Program-made: the position numbers and the translations under genes
Notes under the pieces: generated by a model
The model's database searches: none
Told to the model about the DNA's origin: nothing
What the model saw: the letters and a program-made list of their open reading frames with translations, nothing else
Source of the DNA: Bacteroidetes Order II. bacterium
GTDB taxonomy: Bacteria > Bacteroidota > Rhodothermia > Rhodothermales > UBA2364
Reading direction: 5' to 3'
Length of the DNA stretch: 64,000 bases
Assembly (NCBI GenBank): GCA_016788705.1
Contig: JAEUSQ010000015.1
Location: forward strand, 62,001 to 126,000
Shown: one piece after another, positions 26,690-35,540 of the stretch
Layout of the letters: every line of letters starts with the position of its first letter
How positions within the stretch are numbered: the stretch's first letter is position 1

Positions 26690-27206
26690 ATTCAACCAAT
26701 AAATCACCATAGCTTACCATTTCCCCACTCAATCGGTCAAAGATAAAAAGGCGGTGTATGCCTTTAATGGTAGAGACCGATCCAGATGCAGAAAGCAGGC
26801 TAATGTCAAAATTAAACGTATAAGCACCCGGTAAGCCCGTTTGACCAATTTCATCTAAAAGTACAAACCGACCCTGGTCATTGTACCCCCTTAGAGTCAG
26901 GCCATTGGGCAATTGGTCCGTCGCTGTAACGATGACAGGTATGGTGACAAAGCCACTTGAAATTGGATTGGGGAAGGCAGGGTTAAAACGAATATAGCCA
27001 GTATAAAAAGGAGCAGAGCGCCAATCGGTTTTGTCTTCTTCGATGGGCGTACCATTTGTACTTTTTAGTAGGCCACCGCCCCTATCGGTACGGGTCACTC
27101 CAGCAGGTTTTTGGGATGCTTCACGGATAAAGGCTTCTTGAAGACCCGTATCGCATTGTGTTAGGAACAGAGAAAGTCCGAACAACAGAAAAGGTACATA
27201 TTTCAT
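26688..27206 (-). CDS. Putative lipoprotein of unknown function
   Basis: The 172-aa product starts with a lipoprotein-like signal sequence (FLLFGLSLFLTQC, Cys about residue 18; Gln before Cys is atypical). A polar region of about 50 residues follows, then a small beta-rich domain containing IRFNPAFPNPISSGFVTIPV. That block resembles the PNPF motif that opens T9SS sorting domains, and LFIFDRLSGEMVSYG resembles its strands. It may therefore be a diverged sorting-domain-like fold anchored as a lipoprotein, but this is uncertain. It converges on exbD and its stop lies inside the terminator T-run. Confidence 0.65.
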   Translation of the reverse strand: MKYVPFLLFGLSLFLTQCDTGLQEAFIREASQKPAGVTRTDRGGGLLKSTNGTPIEEDKTDWRSAPFYTGYIRFNPAFPNPISSGFVTIPVIVTATDQLPNGLTLRGYNDQGRFVLLDEIGQTGLPGAYTFNFDISLLSASGSVSTIKGIHRLFIFDRLSGEMVSYGDLLVE

Positions 27207-27455
27207 GTGGATATTGGTTGACTGAATGGAAGTGCAAAATACACATTAGAGCGGGTTTTACGGGTATTTCCCTGAAAAAATTTTCAGCCATAATCTCTGG
27301 TAGCCAAGATGCAAAGGCATTTTGAGCCTTAACCTGCCCCCCATTGTTCGAAGAGTGGTTTTGGAAGCAACAATCAAACCAGTTTCGTAAAAAATCCCGC
27401 AGAACCCAAAGGGACAGAACTGTAATTTACCCCTTAAAAAAGAACGCACGAAGAT

Positions 27456-28094
27456 ATGTTTCAACCTGAAGATTTTTTATCCGAACAGCAACGGTCATTG
27501 TTAAAACATTACGAGACCTTGCTTATTGAAACCAATAGCAGGATTAACCTCATTTCCAGACAAATGAATCCCGCCGACTGTTATGAACGGCATATTTTGC
27601 ACTGCCTCAGCCTTACCGAGCGGCCTTTTCCAGATCAGGCAGAAGTCGTAGATTTTGGAACCGGAGGTGGCTTACCCGGTCTGGTGCTGGCCATTTGTTT
27701 TCCGAAGGTACACTTTCACTTAATAGATAGTACTGGAAAGAAAATACGGGCCGTTCAGGAAATGTCCCGCACCTTAGGATTGGATAACGTATCTGCGTAT
27801 GCACTCCGGGCCGAGACCTGGACGGGAAAAGCCCATTATGCCGTCTCGCGAGCAACGGCCCCTTTGAAGGATTTGTGGTTTTGGTTCAACCGCGTGCGGA
27901 TTCCCTTTTCTGCACCCGTCGTTGCTTGGCAACCCGGCCTCCTCTGTCTAAAAGGGGGGAATTTGACCGAAGAAGTGGCCCAACTCAGGCGCCGTTTTCC
28001 CCGTATATTGGTACGCCAGACCCCACTTACCGAGGTTCTGAGACGGCCTTATTTCGAAGAAAAGGTACGGATGACCATAGAAGCCCTGCCATAA
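27456..28094 (+). CDS. rsmG: 16S rRNA (guanine527-N7)-methyltransferase
   Basis: RsmG (GidB) methylates N7 of G527 in 16S rRNA using SAM. The SAM-binding motif VVDFGTGGGLPGLVLAI is at about residues 64-80. The LIDSTGKKIRAVQEM segment and the ISRQMNPADCYERHILHCL region upstream are typical. The length of 212 aa is normal. Its stop codon overlaps the start of menH by one base (TAATG), so the two are translationally coupled. No gidA neighbour is present. Confidence 0.95.
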   Translation: MFQPEDFLSEQQRSLLKHYETLLIETNSRINLISRQMNPADCYERHILHCLSLTERPFPDQAEVVDFGTGGGLPGLVLAICFPKVHFHLIDSTGKKIRAVQEMSRTLGLDNVSAYALRAETWTGKAHYAVSRATAPLKDLWFWFNRVRIPFSAPVVAWQPGLLCLKGGNLTEEVAQLRRRFPRILVRQTPLTEVLRRPYFEEKVRMTIEALP

Positions 28095-28948
28095 TGCGCC
28101 TTAGCCTCTATTTCATAAACCATCCGGCGGATTCACGTCCTCCAATGTTATTCCTCCACGGTTTTATGGGAAATGCGGGTGATTGGTATTCAGTAATCCA
28201 GCCTTTAGAAGCAGCGTATCGGTGTATTCTGGCTGATTTACCGGGGCATCGCATCTCCACAAAAGACTTGGCTCCCGATTGGCAAGAAGTGGAAATACCT
28301 TTGCCTTCCGGAACGATGTCCGAAATTGCGGACGCATTAGAAACATTTAGAAAAAACGTGCTGCACGTTCCATGGCAGGTTGCTGGTTACTCAATGGGGG
28401 GGCGTGTCGCATTGTTCATGGCCTGTCATTTCCCGACATCCCTTCAACGCTTGGTTCTCATCTCGGCTTCTCCAGGCCTAAAAACAGTAGCAGAACGCAA
28501 GGAACGACAAACACAGGACGAAGCCCTTGCTCTTCAATTGGAACAACTTGCCTTGTTAGAGGAAGATAAACGTGCCTTTGCCCTCCGAGAATACTTGCAT
28601 CAGTGGTACCGTACCCCAATATGGGCTTCGCTTCATGCACGTCCCGATATTCTGGAAGCCATTATCTCGAATAAGCGACAGGGTTTACCCGCAGGATGGG
28701 CCCTATCGCTACGAACCATTGGTACAGGGATGCAGCCTTCATTATGGCCTGTTTTAAACCAACTGGCCCTTCCAGTGTGCCTGATCACAGGAGACTATGA
28801 TCCCAAATTTACCACCCTAAACCAAGAGATGGCTCAGCACATTCACCACACCCAACACCATATCGTCCCCAATGCCGGACATGCCTTGCTTTCAGAAGCG
28901 CCAATGGAATTGGCACACCTCATCCTTCAAGGATCAAGACCTTCATGA
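28094..28948 (+). CDS. menH: MenH-like alpha/beta hydrolase (SHCHC synthase)
   Basis: The 284-aa alpha/beta-hydrolase matches 2-succinyl-6-hydroxy-2,4-cyclohexadiene-1-carboxylate synthase of menaquinone synthesis. It has LFLHGFMGNAGDW at the oxyanion hole, the MenH-style nucleophile elbow AGYSMGGRVAL, the acid in ITGDYDPKF and the histidine in PNAGHALLSEAP. I chose the ATG at 28094, which overlaps the rsmG stop (TAATG), because the hydrolase fold begins right there. A longer frame from 27875 lies inside rsmG. No other men genes are in the window, so the assignment rests on the motifs; a general hydrolase is the alternative. Confidence 0.82.
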   Translation: MRLSLYFINHPADSRPPMLFLHGFMGNAGDWYSVIQPLEAAYRCILADLPGHRISTKDLAPDWQEVEIPLPSGTMSEIADALETFRKNVLHVPWQVAGYSMGGRVALFMACHFPTSLQRLVLISASPGLKTVAERKERQTQDEALALQLEQLALLEEDKRAFALREYLHQWYRTPIWASLHARPDILEAIISNKRQGLPAGWALSLRTIGTGMQPSLWPVLNQLALPVCLITGDYDPKFTTLNQEMAQHIHHTQHHIVPNAGHALLSEAPMELAHLILQGSRPS

Positions 28949-29075
28949 GCACCCACACCCTCCTACCGTTTGTCGCACTTGTCAGGCTGTTAAACGATTC
29001 TCATAGACGGAACAGCTACGAAATGCCTATTCTGCACGTGAAAAAGTAAATACCTAAACGATTTTCCGTTTCCAT

Positions 29076-31373
29076 ATGAAAAAAATTTATCTACTTCTGA
29101 CATTTTGTCTTCCCGCATGGGCTTTCGCCCAAACAGGCGTTGTTCGGGGAACCGTTAACGATGCACTCACCAAACAAGCGATTCCGGGCGTAACCGTTCA
29201 GATCGTCGGCACATCGTTTGGTGCCGTGAGCGACATAGAAGGAAACTTCCAAATTTCAGGAATTCCTGTTGGCGTGGTTACTATTCGGGCCACGTTTGTC
29301 GGATTCACCCCCCTAACCAAAACGGATATTGTGGTTCAGAACAGCCGCCCAACCGTTTTGCAACTTGAGCTTTCAGAATCCATCAACGAAGCGGCCAGTG
29401 TCACCATTCAAGGCTCTGTTTTTGAAACCAAGTCCGATGCACCCGTCTCCATCCGTAGTATTTCGGCAGAGGAAATCCGCCGGACACCAGGTGGTCAGGG
29501 CGATATTTCCCGCTCGCTACTCTCTTTGCCTGGCGTTACTACCGGCGCTGATAACCGAAACGACCTTTTGGTGCGCGGAGGTGGCCCTGGCGAAAATGCG
29601 TATTTTTTAGATGGGATCGAAATTCCACAGATCAACCACTTCGCTACCCAAGGGGCAACAGGCGGCCCTTTAGGCATGATCAACGTGGATTTTATTGCCA
29701 ACAGTGATTTTTATTCCGGTGGTTTCCCAGCACGTTATGGAGACGCTCTTTCCTCCTTGCTCATTATCGAAAACCGTCCGGGTTCACCAGATCGGATTGC
29801 CGGGGACTTTACAGTTTCGGCCACCGATGCAGGAATAAATTTAGACGGCCCTCTTGGTAACAAGGGCAACTGGTTTTTTTCCGCCAGAAGATCTTATATC
29901 CAGTTTCTTTTCGAGGTAATTGGCCTTCCCATCTTGCCTTCCTACTGGGATTTTCAAACCAAATTAGAGTACAACCTAAATAAAAACAATCGGTTAACCT
30001 TTGTAGGACTCGGCGCAATTGATGATTTTGAGTTTAATGTGCCCGAAGATCCCACCTTTGAGCAACAAGAAATTGCCGACCGCATTTTTGACAATGACCA
30101 ATGGAGCTATACCAACGGCCTTGTATGGCGACATCTTTTTAAAGATGGTTTTATGAACGTGGCCCTTAGCCGCTCTATGAATGAATTCCGGTTTGCAGAC
30201 GTAAACCGTGAAACCAACGAAAACGTCTTCACCAATACCTCCCAAGAATCTGAAAACCGTTTACGGGTGGATGTGGACAAAAAGATCACCAAAACCCTTT
30301 CGTTGGGATATGGCGGTGGGGCTACGAATGCACGGATTGCCTCCGACTTTTTCCAGAAAGCCACGCCTGCTGTACCCTTTGACCTAAATTTCCAGAACAC
30401 CTTATTACTTTGGAAATATTTTGCTTATGGTCAGGCCATTCTTAAAAATGCAAACGGTAAATTTACGTCCACCCTCGGATTACGCTATGATGGCAACTCC
30501 TTCCTTGGCAAAAACTACCTTGCGCCCCGCCTTTCGGCCTCTTATACCCTAACTCCAACGGTTTCGCTCAATGCCTCTTATGGGGTTTTTAACCAATCAC
30601 CGGAATACCTGACTATGGCCATCCGCCAGAACGATGCCTATGTCAACCAAGGCCTTCCGTACATCCATACCACTCACTACATTAGCGGTTTGGCGTGGCA
30701 AGCCCGTCCCAGTCTGCGTTTGTCTCTAGAAGGTTTTTATAAGCAATACGAAAACTATCCAGTCTCGGAAAAATCCGGTATTTCCTTGGCCAATTTGGGT
30801 GGTGATTTTGGATTCGTGGGTGCGGAAGCGGTATCAGGCGTTGGGAAAGGCCGCGCTTACGGGCTTGAGCTATTTGCACAAAAGAAAATGGTGGAACGCC
30901 TCTATGGCCTCGCCTCGTATGCCTTAGTTTGGAGCGAATTTACCGGAAAAGATGGGGTTTTTCGGCCCTCCAGTTGGGATGTTCGTCACGCGGTTTCGCT
31001 CACCTCCGGGTATCGTATTGGCCGAAAATGGGAGTTTGGCGTAAAATGGCGGTTCACCTCCGGCAATCCGTTTACGCCTTACGATCTGGCAAAGTCGGCA
31101 ACAGAATACCAAATTACGGGACGTGGGGTACAGGACTTTTCCAAACTCAACAGCCTACGGATGCCAGCCTATCACCGTTTAGACTTTCGGGTGGATCGTC
31201 GTTTCTTCTTTAATAAACTGAATGGGGTGGCGTATATAGATATTCAAAACCTGTATAACCGCGAGAATATTTTCACCTACACCTATACACAAGACCCGGC
31301 TTATCCCAACAACCTTCGACCTTCTTCACAGGTCTCTTTCCTGCCCAATATTGGTTTTTCCATCGAGTGGTAG
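29076..31373 (+). CDS. TonB-dependent receptor with carboxypeptidase-like N-terminal domain
   Basis: The 765-aa outer-membrane receptor has a signal peptide (1-18, AFAQ). A carboxypeptidase-regulatory-like domain (about 20-110, GVVRGTVNDALTKQAIPGVTV) is followed by a plug domain (about 115-230, ISRSLLSLPGVTT and LLVRGGGPGENAYFLDGIEI) and a 22-strand-type barrel to the C-terminal NIGFSIEW. It takes up an unknown ligand using energy from a TonB-ExbBD motor, for which the ExbBD pair about 3 kb upstream is one candidate. No SusD partner follows, so it is not a Sus-type glycan locus. An intrinsic terminator lies 26 nt downstream. Confidence 0.92.
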   Translation: MKKIYLLLTFCLPAWAFAQTGVVRGTVNDALTKQAIPGVTVQIVGTSFGAVSDIEGNFQISGIPVGVVTIRATFVGFTPLTKTDIVVQNSRPTVLQLELSESINEAASVTIQGSVFETKSDAPVSIRSISAEEIRRTPGGQGDISRSLLSLPGVTTGADNRNDLLVRGGGPGENAYFLDGIEIPQINHFATQGATGGPLGMINVDFIANSDFYSGGFPARYGDALSSLLIIENRPGSPDRIAGDFTVSATDAGINLDGPLGNKGNWFFSARRSYIQFLFEVIGLPILPSYWDFQTKLEYNLNKNNRLTFVGLGAIDDFEFNVPEDPTFEQQEIADRIFDNDQWSYTNGLVWRHLFKDGFMNVALSRSMNEFRFADVNRETNENVFTNTSQESENRLRVDVDKKITKTLSLGYGGGATNARIASDFFQKATPAVPFDLNFQNTLLLWKYFAYGQAILKNANGKFTSTLGLRYDGNSFLGKNYLAPRLSASYTLTPTVSLNASYGVFNQSPEYLTMAIRQNDAYVNQGLPYIHTTHYISGLAWQARPSLRLSLEGFYKQYENYPVSEKSGISLANLGGDFGFVGAEAVSGVGKGRAYGLELFAQKKMVERLYGLASYALVWSEFTGKDGVFRPSSWDVRHAVSLTSGYRIGRKWEFGVKWRFTSGNPFTPYDLAKSATEYQITGRGVQDFSKLNSLRMPAYHRLDFRVDRRFFFNKLNGVAYIDIQNLYNRENIFTYTYTQDPAYPNNLRPSSQVSFLPNIGFSIEW

Positions 31374-31398
31374 TCCCGATAAAATAAGTTGCCGATAT

Positions 31399-31434
31399 AA
31401 GCCGTTGTTTTATTTTGAACAGCGGCTTTTTTTA
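31399..31434 (+). terminator. Intrinsic terminator after the TonB-dependent receptor
   Basis: A stem AAGCCG / CGGCTT extended by a TTG/CAG segment encloses an A/T-rich loop and is followed by seven Ts. It lies 26 nt after the receptor stop codon. Confidence 0.82.
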
Positions 31435-31517
31435 TTCCGTGCTCTTACGAACCAAGTTTTCCGTTCTTCGTTAAATGGATCTTACCAACGGTTGTTTACC
31501 TTTTTCAGGATAATCGT

Positions 31518-32243
31518 ATGTATAAATTTACCTTTGGATTTTTGACCATCGCCTCGTCTATCACCTACTTTTTGGGAAATGGTTTTTTTGTCCTATGGCC
31601 GTTTATTTCTCTGGCCTCGTTTTCGATGATTGCTTTTCCTGTCGGGTGTTTGGCATTGGGTTTCTTCTTTAAATGGGTGATTGGGAGCCGAAACCTCTTC
31701 GAAGACATTGGCAGCACGCTCACCGCATTTGTGTATGTTTTAGTGGGTATTGGGACCGGATTGGGGCTGTTTTGGAGTTGGAAAAATAACCACACTCATT
31801 TATACATAGATAATGGCAACTTAAACCCTATTTCTATCCAAATTTCCGATTGGGAAACGGTTCATATACCAGGCCGGATGCTGATGGCCGTTTCTGTTCC
31901 CATCCGTACTGTTACCTTACGGCACGATACCACCAGCACCCAAATCCCCATTCCAAAACGGTCGCGGGTCTTTTATAACCCCGGACGCCACAACAATTAT
32001 TTAAAATACCATGTGGTCTATGGGCCAACCCACCAAAACGAGGAATACCCCGAAGAAGTCCTGAGTCGCCCATTATGGTTTGTTTCGGATGCGGATTTTT
32101 TGTTTGAGCAGCCCGATGAAGACATTGAAGTATGGGGCATTCAACCGGAAAAGGTGATAAGAACCGTTTTAACAAGGGTTTCGGATGGCTATGTGGCGCT
32201 TCATCGGGAAAACAAAAACCGACACCACAAACCCGAACTTTAG
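31518..32243 (+). CDS. Predicted membrane protein of unknown function
   Basis: The 241-aa protein has three hydrophobic segments in the first 95 residues (about 5-22, 25-55 and 70-92). A soluble C-terminal domain of about 140 residues follows, rich in beta-type sequence (LYIDNGNLNPISIQISDW, VPIRTVTLRHDTTSTQIP). I do not recognise the family. The soluble part should be outside the cytoplasm if the topology is N-in with three helices. It stands between the receptor terminator and the cytochrome gene, with no clear operon partner. Confidence 0.7.
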   Translation: MYKFTFGFLTIASSITYFLGNGFFVLWPFISLASFSMIAFPVGCLALGFFFKWVIGSRNLFEDIGSTLTAFVYVLVGIGTGLGLFWSWKNNHTHLYIDNGNLNPISIQISDWETVHIPGRMLMAVSVPIRTVTLRHDTTSTQIPIPKRSRVFYNPGRHNNYLKYHVVYGPTHQNEEYPEEVLSRPLWFVSDADFLFEQPDEDIEVWGIQPEKVIRTVLTRVSDGYVALHRENKNRHHKPEL

Positions 32244-32398
32244 GGTTGCAGAAGCCGCGTAAACAATGCCCAAGCCCTGCGGTGGTTAGACGTTCATCCC
32301 GCTTGTACAGTGAATGGGTTTCTTAAATAGTTTTGTTTGGCATTTGCGCAAAAAAATTGTACCTTTCACCGTTTCTTTAAACCCATGTGAACAGAACG

Positions 32399-32935
32399 AT
32401 GAAAGCCACACTCTTCCTTATGCTGGGCATTTTTGCTTTGCCCCTAATCTGGGCTACCCAACGCCCAACGCCCTCACATTTATCCAACCCCGTTGCCACC
32501 GTTGCAGATTCGCTCCAAGCCGACCGAGACCGACATACGTTGGCCCTGATCGAAAAATACAAGGGCCGCGAACAAGACAAAGCAGGCGATGTATTCCCCA
32601 ACCTAAAAGTACAAGCCTTGAAAGACCTTCCTTTGGAACGCTTTTACCGTGCGATGAACCTAGGTTATAGCCGTGGTTTGGGCGTGTCGTGTAATTTTTG
32701 CCACAACGTAAACAACTGGGCGGATGAGACTAACGAGCATCACGCCATTGCCCGTGATATGGCGCGGTTGGTGGAGTTTACCAACGCCAAAGTAAAAGAA
32801 CTTCCTGCCTTGGCCGATAAACGTGGCATGACGGTAAATTGCTCCACTTGCCATCAGGGGCACAAAGAACCGCCTCGTTTGGCACCCCCTGCTGGCGCAC
32901 GCCCTCCACAAAACAGGCCACGCAATAACCCATAA
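32399..32935 (+). CDS. Diheme c-type cytochrome, photosynthetic-reaction-centre cytochrome-subunit-like
   Basis: The 178-aa exported protein has a signal peptide (about 1-20) and two CXXCH heme sites, CNFCH at about residue 97 and CSTCH at about residue 147. The flanking sequences (LGVSCNFCHNVNNWA and MTVNCSTCHQGHKEPPR) resemble small proteins annotated as the cytochrome c subunit family of photosynthetic reaction centres. Those occur in many non-phototrophic Bacteroidota and related phyla, so no phototrophy is implied. I chose the ATG at 32399; a GTG at 32387 would add only four residues. The C-terminus is Pro/Arg/Asn-rich. Its redox partner is unknown. Confidence 0.85.
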   Translation: MKATLFLMLGIFALPLIWATQRPTPSHLSNPVATVADSLQADRDRHTLALIEKYKGREQDKAGDVFPNLKVQALKDLPLERFYRAMNLGYSRGLGVSCNFCHNVNNWADETNEHHAIARDMARLVEFTNAKVKELPALADKRGMTVNCSTCHQGHKEPPRLAPPAGARPPQNRPRNNP

Positions 32936-33040
32936 GCTGTTTTGATTTTACCCAATCCCAAACGTCCTCTTGAGATACTGCATGGGACTTGAATTTACTG
33001 CCGTCACCCCGTATGACGCAAAAGCACTGTTGGTGACAGG

Positions 33041-33204
33041 TTATTTTTTTACATAATAATCAAACCAAAAACCCCCATGATCTTCAAGTAAAAATTCTTC
33101 ATATGGTAACACGCTACCTTCTTTAAAAAATAAATTTTTAATAGGTATTTTTCAAATTGTGTACAGCCTAAACAAACGAAAACAAATTCTATTAAATTTT
33201 TTAT
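33041..33204 (-). pseudogene. Broken small ORF, possible lipoprotein remnant
   Basis: The minus strand reads FKEGSVLPYEEFLLED and then HGGFWFDYYVKK followed by a stop at 33041-33043. That composition looks like real protein. Upstream, in a different frame, IEFVFVCLGCTQFEK reads like the end of a lipoprotein signal peptide. The two parts join only if one base is gained or lost in an A5 run near 33147-33151. No ATG was found. The family is unrecognised. It may be a decayed gene, or a real gene with a sequencing error in the homopolymer. Confidence 0.4.
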
Positions 33205-33207
33205 ATT

Positions 33208-33496
33208 TTAAATTTGTTCGAGAATTTTTGTTGAAAGAGTTATTTTTCCACTATCCCTCAATTTGTCACAAACAAATGCCGCCAATGCCTTTTCTGCAAC
33301 GTTTTTAGCATTCAGAAGTTTGATATTTTTTGATATTTTTGTTTTGCTAACAGTTGTGAAAATTTTTGAACAGATTCAGACCGTTCTCCACTTACCGAAC
33401 AAGCGAAACCAATCATAGGTTCTGGGTCAACTCCTCTTTGCGCATAAAGCATTGAAGTCAAAAAAACAATAGTATAATTAATAACGTGCGTTTCAT
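33208..33496 (-). pseudogene. Frameshifted gene for a small secreted protein
   Basis: From the ATG at 33496 the minus strand encodes MKRTLLIILLFF and then meets a stop. A one-base shift in a run of seven T/A gives LTSMLYAQRGVDPEPMIGF, completing a signal peptide with an AQ cleavage site. About 35 residues later a second one-base shift near an A6 run leads to LLNAKNVAEKALAAFVCDK, ending in LSTKILEQI and a stop at 33208-33210. The conceptual product is about 96 aa, exported, unknown family. Both breaks are at homopolymers, so either decay or sequencing error is possible. Confidence 0.5.
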
Positions 33497-33832
33497 AGTA
33501 TTATGATTAATGGTCGGATAGGGCGCGGTATCGGGCTTGTGCGACTTTGGCAATGTGCTTGCAAATGGTCAAAGTATTTTCTATATGTTAGCCAAATTAA
33601 TTAAGTCTTAAAATAATTTAAAACCTTAAAAAAATTAAAATAACACATTGCCCTATTTATATAAACCTTAACAGGTATAAAATTGATTAGGACTCACAAA
33701 GACGTGGTTTCAAAAAATTTCCTCCGATCATATTTTTAAATAAATTAGGCGTTTAATGTTTAATTTTTTAAAAAATTATCCTTTTCAGCTTTCAAACAAA
33801 CAAAAGTAGCTAAGAACATATATTTTACCCTT

Positions 33833-34120
33833 TTATATTGGTAAGAGTCCCAGTTCCTTTAAAAATTTATTATGCGTCTCTCCTGCCTTGGCTATGTCCT
33901 TATCAAGGTCAACGAGTTTTGGTTTACTATTTTCAAGTAAATGAATTCTTCGTCTAACGATATGCTCACATACTTTGATATATTGAGATTAAAATCGTTT
34001 TTCACGACTTAATCCATCGCCACTATACGATAATAATATATTTCCTATTTTCGGTCTTTGTATGTATTTACCATAAATTTAGGCTGTGGATCAAACTTTC
34101 ACAAAATTTGGGGTATAGGC
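33833..34120 (-). pseudogene. Remnant of type I restriction HsdM C-terminus
   Basis: The minus strand reads FDPQPKFMVNTYKDRK, an in-frame stop, EIYYYRIVAMD, a second stop, then VVKNDFNLNISKYVS. After a frameshift it gives RRRIHLLENSKPK, then LVDLDKDIAKAGETHNKFL and KELGLLPI with a terminal stop at 33833-33835. The DFNLNI-x-x-YV block followed about 40 residues later by HN-x-FL-x-ELGL is characteristic of the end of HsdM, the N6-adenine methyltransferase subunit of type I restriction-modification systems. Only about 90 C-terminal codons remain, with at least two stops and one frameshift. No hsdS, hsdR or methyltransferase catalytic motif (NPPF) was found nearby. Confidence 0.6.
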
Positions 34121-34358
34121 CTAAGCTTTTACGATAATATTAAACTAATCTTTATGATAAAAATTAGCCTAATGCTATTTCTGACATCTGTCAAGCACTT
34201 TCTGAACTCTTAATTTGTCCGTACAACATAAAACCACCTTTTAACCAATAAACGAAAGGCATCCCTGATATCAAGTTTATGAAGCAATCCATTTGGGGGC
34301 TTCATCCGCTTTTTTGTGTATCTATTGGCTTGGCGTTCAAAATGCCATCTCCGGTCAT

Positions 34359-34925
34359 TCAGACAGAGGGAATCATCCCAGATTTTCGGGCATATTCAAA
34401 GATATTGCCTGCATCCAAAATATCCGCTACATCGCCGAGAGGCCGTAATAAATACGTTTCCCCCGATGTCAGATTGGTAAGGGTTCCGGCGGCCACGTCA
34501 ATTTCCACCTCGTCTCCGGTGCTAATCTTATCATTCAGTCGCTCCATGCCCTCGAATGGGACTAAAAACCCCCCATCCACAGCATTGCGGTAAAAAATAC
34601 GGGCATAACTCTCGGCTACCACCGCCTCACATCCAGCCTCGGCCATTGCAAAAGGCGCGTGTTCCCGCGAGGAACCACATCCAAAGTTGCCACCAGCAAT
34701 CATGATATTATACTTACTGGTATAAGCATCGGCCTGTACATACGGCGTATTTCCGTCGGGCAACCCCTGCTCACCGGGCGGTACACTACTCATGGCATAA
34801 TGCCCGTACATTTTTCTTTCGTCTGGCTTGGTCATGCTGTACACCAAGTATTGGGCCGGAATAATTTGGTCGGTATCTACGGCTTCGCCACAAACCCAAG
34901 CCAAGCCACGAATCATTTTTTTCAT
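34359..34925 (-). CDS. leuD: 3-isopropylmalate dehydratase small subunit
   Basis: LeuD is the swivelling small subunit that, with LeuC, isomerises 2- to 3-isopropylmalate in leucine synthesis. Family features are VDTDQIIPAQYL near the N-terminus and GGNFGCGSSREHAPFAM in the middle. The length of 188 aa is usual for the short LeuD type. It is separated from leuC by a GNAT gene on the opposite strand, so it needs its own promoter in the 56-bp gap 34926-34981. Downstream lies the AT-rich stretch with no terminator that I can see. Confidence 0.95.
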   Translation of the reverse strand: MKKMIRGLAWVCGEAVDTDQIIPAQYLVYSMTKPDERKMYGHYAMSSVPPGEQGLPDGNTPYVQADAYTSKYNIMIAGGNFGCGSSREHAPFAMAEAGCEAVVAESYARIFYRNAVDGGFLVPFEGMERLNDKISTGDEVEIDVAAGTLTNLTSGETYLLRPLGDVADILDAGNIFEYARKSGMIPSV

Positions 34926-34981
34926 CTTTGTAATTGAATTATTTTAAGCAATGAATTTATTTATCCTCTTAATGGCGCACG

Positions 34982-35539
34982 ATGCTATCTTCCTTTTCCC
35001 TACTCCCCGCCCCAATTATCACCACTCCTCGGTTAGAACTCCGGGTGATGACACCTGAAGACAGTCCATCCTTATACGCCCTTCGATCCGACCCCGTGGT
35101 AATGCGTTTTATTCCGAGACCCCTTGCAAAAACGACCTCGGATACCTTAGCGCTCATTCAGGCTTTTCAAGCACTTATCGAGGCCCATCAGGCCATTACG
35201 TGGGGGATTTTCCTTCGCTCCACGGAGGCATTAATTGGTACTATCGGATATGTTCAAATACATCCCCAACATTCTCGCGCAGAAGTTGGCTATTTACTCG
35301 GCGTACCCTATCAACGAAACGGGTTTATGTCCGAGGCCCTAAATGCCGTCTTGATACATGGATTCCGTGTTTGGAAATTCCACACCGTAGAAGCCATTAT
35401 TTCTCCGGACAATCTTCCTTCTCGGTATCTCCTTGAAAAAATTGGCTTTATCCAAGAAGGCTATTTTAAGGAAAACCAATTTTATCACGGACGATTTCAC
35501 GACTCGGTGGTGTTAACACATTTTGGAGCGCACCTATAG
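34982..35539 (+). CDS. GNAT N-acetyltransferase, RimJ/RimL type
   Basis: The 185-aa protein fits the Acetyltransf_3 group of GNAT enzymes. It shows TPRLELRVMTPEDSPSLY at the start, RSTEALIGTIGYV and the acetyl-CoA-binding segment VGYLLGVPYQRNGFMSEAL, and ends with the LLEKIGFIQEGYFKEN motif. Such enzymes acetylate N-termini of ribosomal proteins or small amines; the substrate here is unknown. It is the only plus-strand gene inside the branched-chain amino acid block. Its stop is one nt from the convergent leuC stop, and it starts 57 nt from the divergent leuD. Confidence 0.88.
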   Translation: MLSSFSLLPAPIITTPRLELRVMTPEDSPSLYALRSDPVVMRFIPRPLAKTTSDTLALIQAFQALIEAHQAITWGIFLRSTEALIGTIGYVQIHPQHSRAEVGYLLGVPYQRNGFMSEALNAVLIHGFRVWKFHTVEAIISPDNLPSRYLLEKIGFIQEGYFKENQFYHGRFHDSVVLTHFGAHL

Positions 35540-35540
35540 G

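Larger units (their letters stand above)
32936..34358. other. AT-rich stretch without an intact gene
   Basis: About 1.4 kb is visibly richer in A and T than its surroundings and has no complete open frame of normal length. Three interrupted minus-strand reading frames lie inside and are listed separately. A GC-richer patch at about 33510-33580 stands out within it. The last 240 bp before leuD (34121-34358) show nothing I can name. The composition and the HsdM remnant suggest transferred DNA that is being lost. Confidence 0.7.

Noticed and set aside
27875-28093. A 73-codon N-terminal extension of menH
   Set aside because: It lies inside rsmG in another frame; the hydrolase family begins at the ATG overlapping the rsmG stop.
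32399-32935. Evidence for phototrophy from the reaction-centre-type cytochrome
   Set aside because: Small diheme proteins with this annotation are common in non-phototrophs, and no reaction-centre or pigment genes are in the window.
32936-34358. CRISPR array in the AT-rich stretch
   Set aside because: No regularly spaced identical repeats were seen and no cas gene is nearby.
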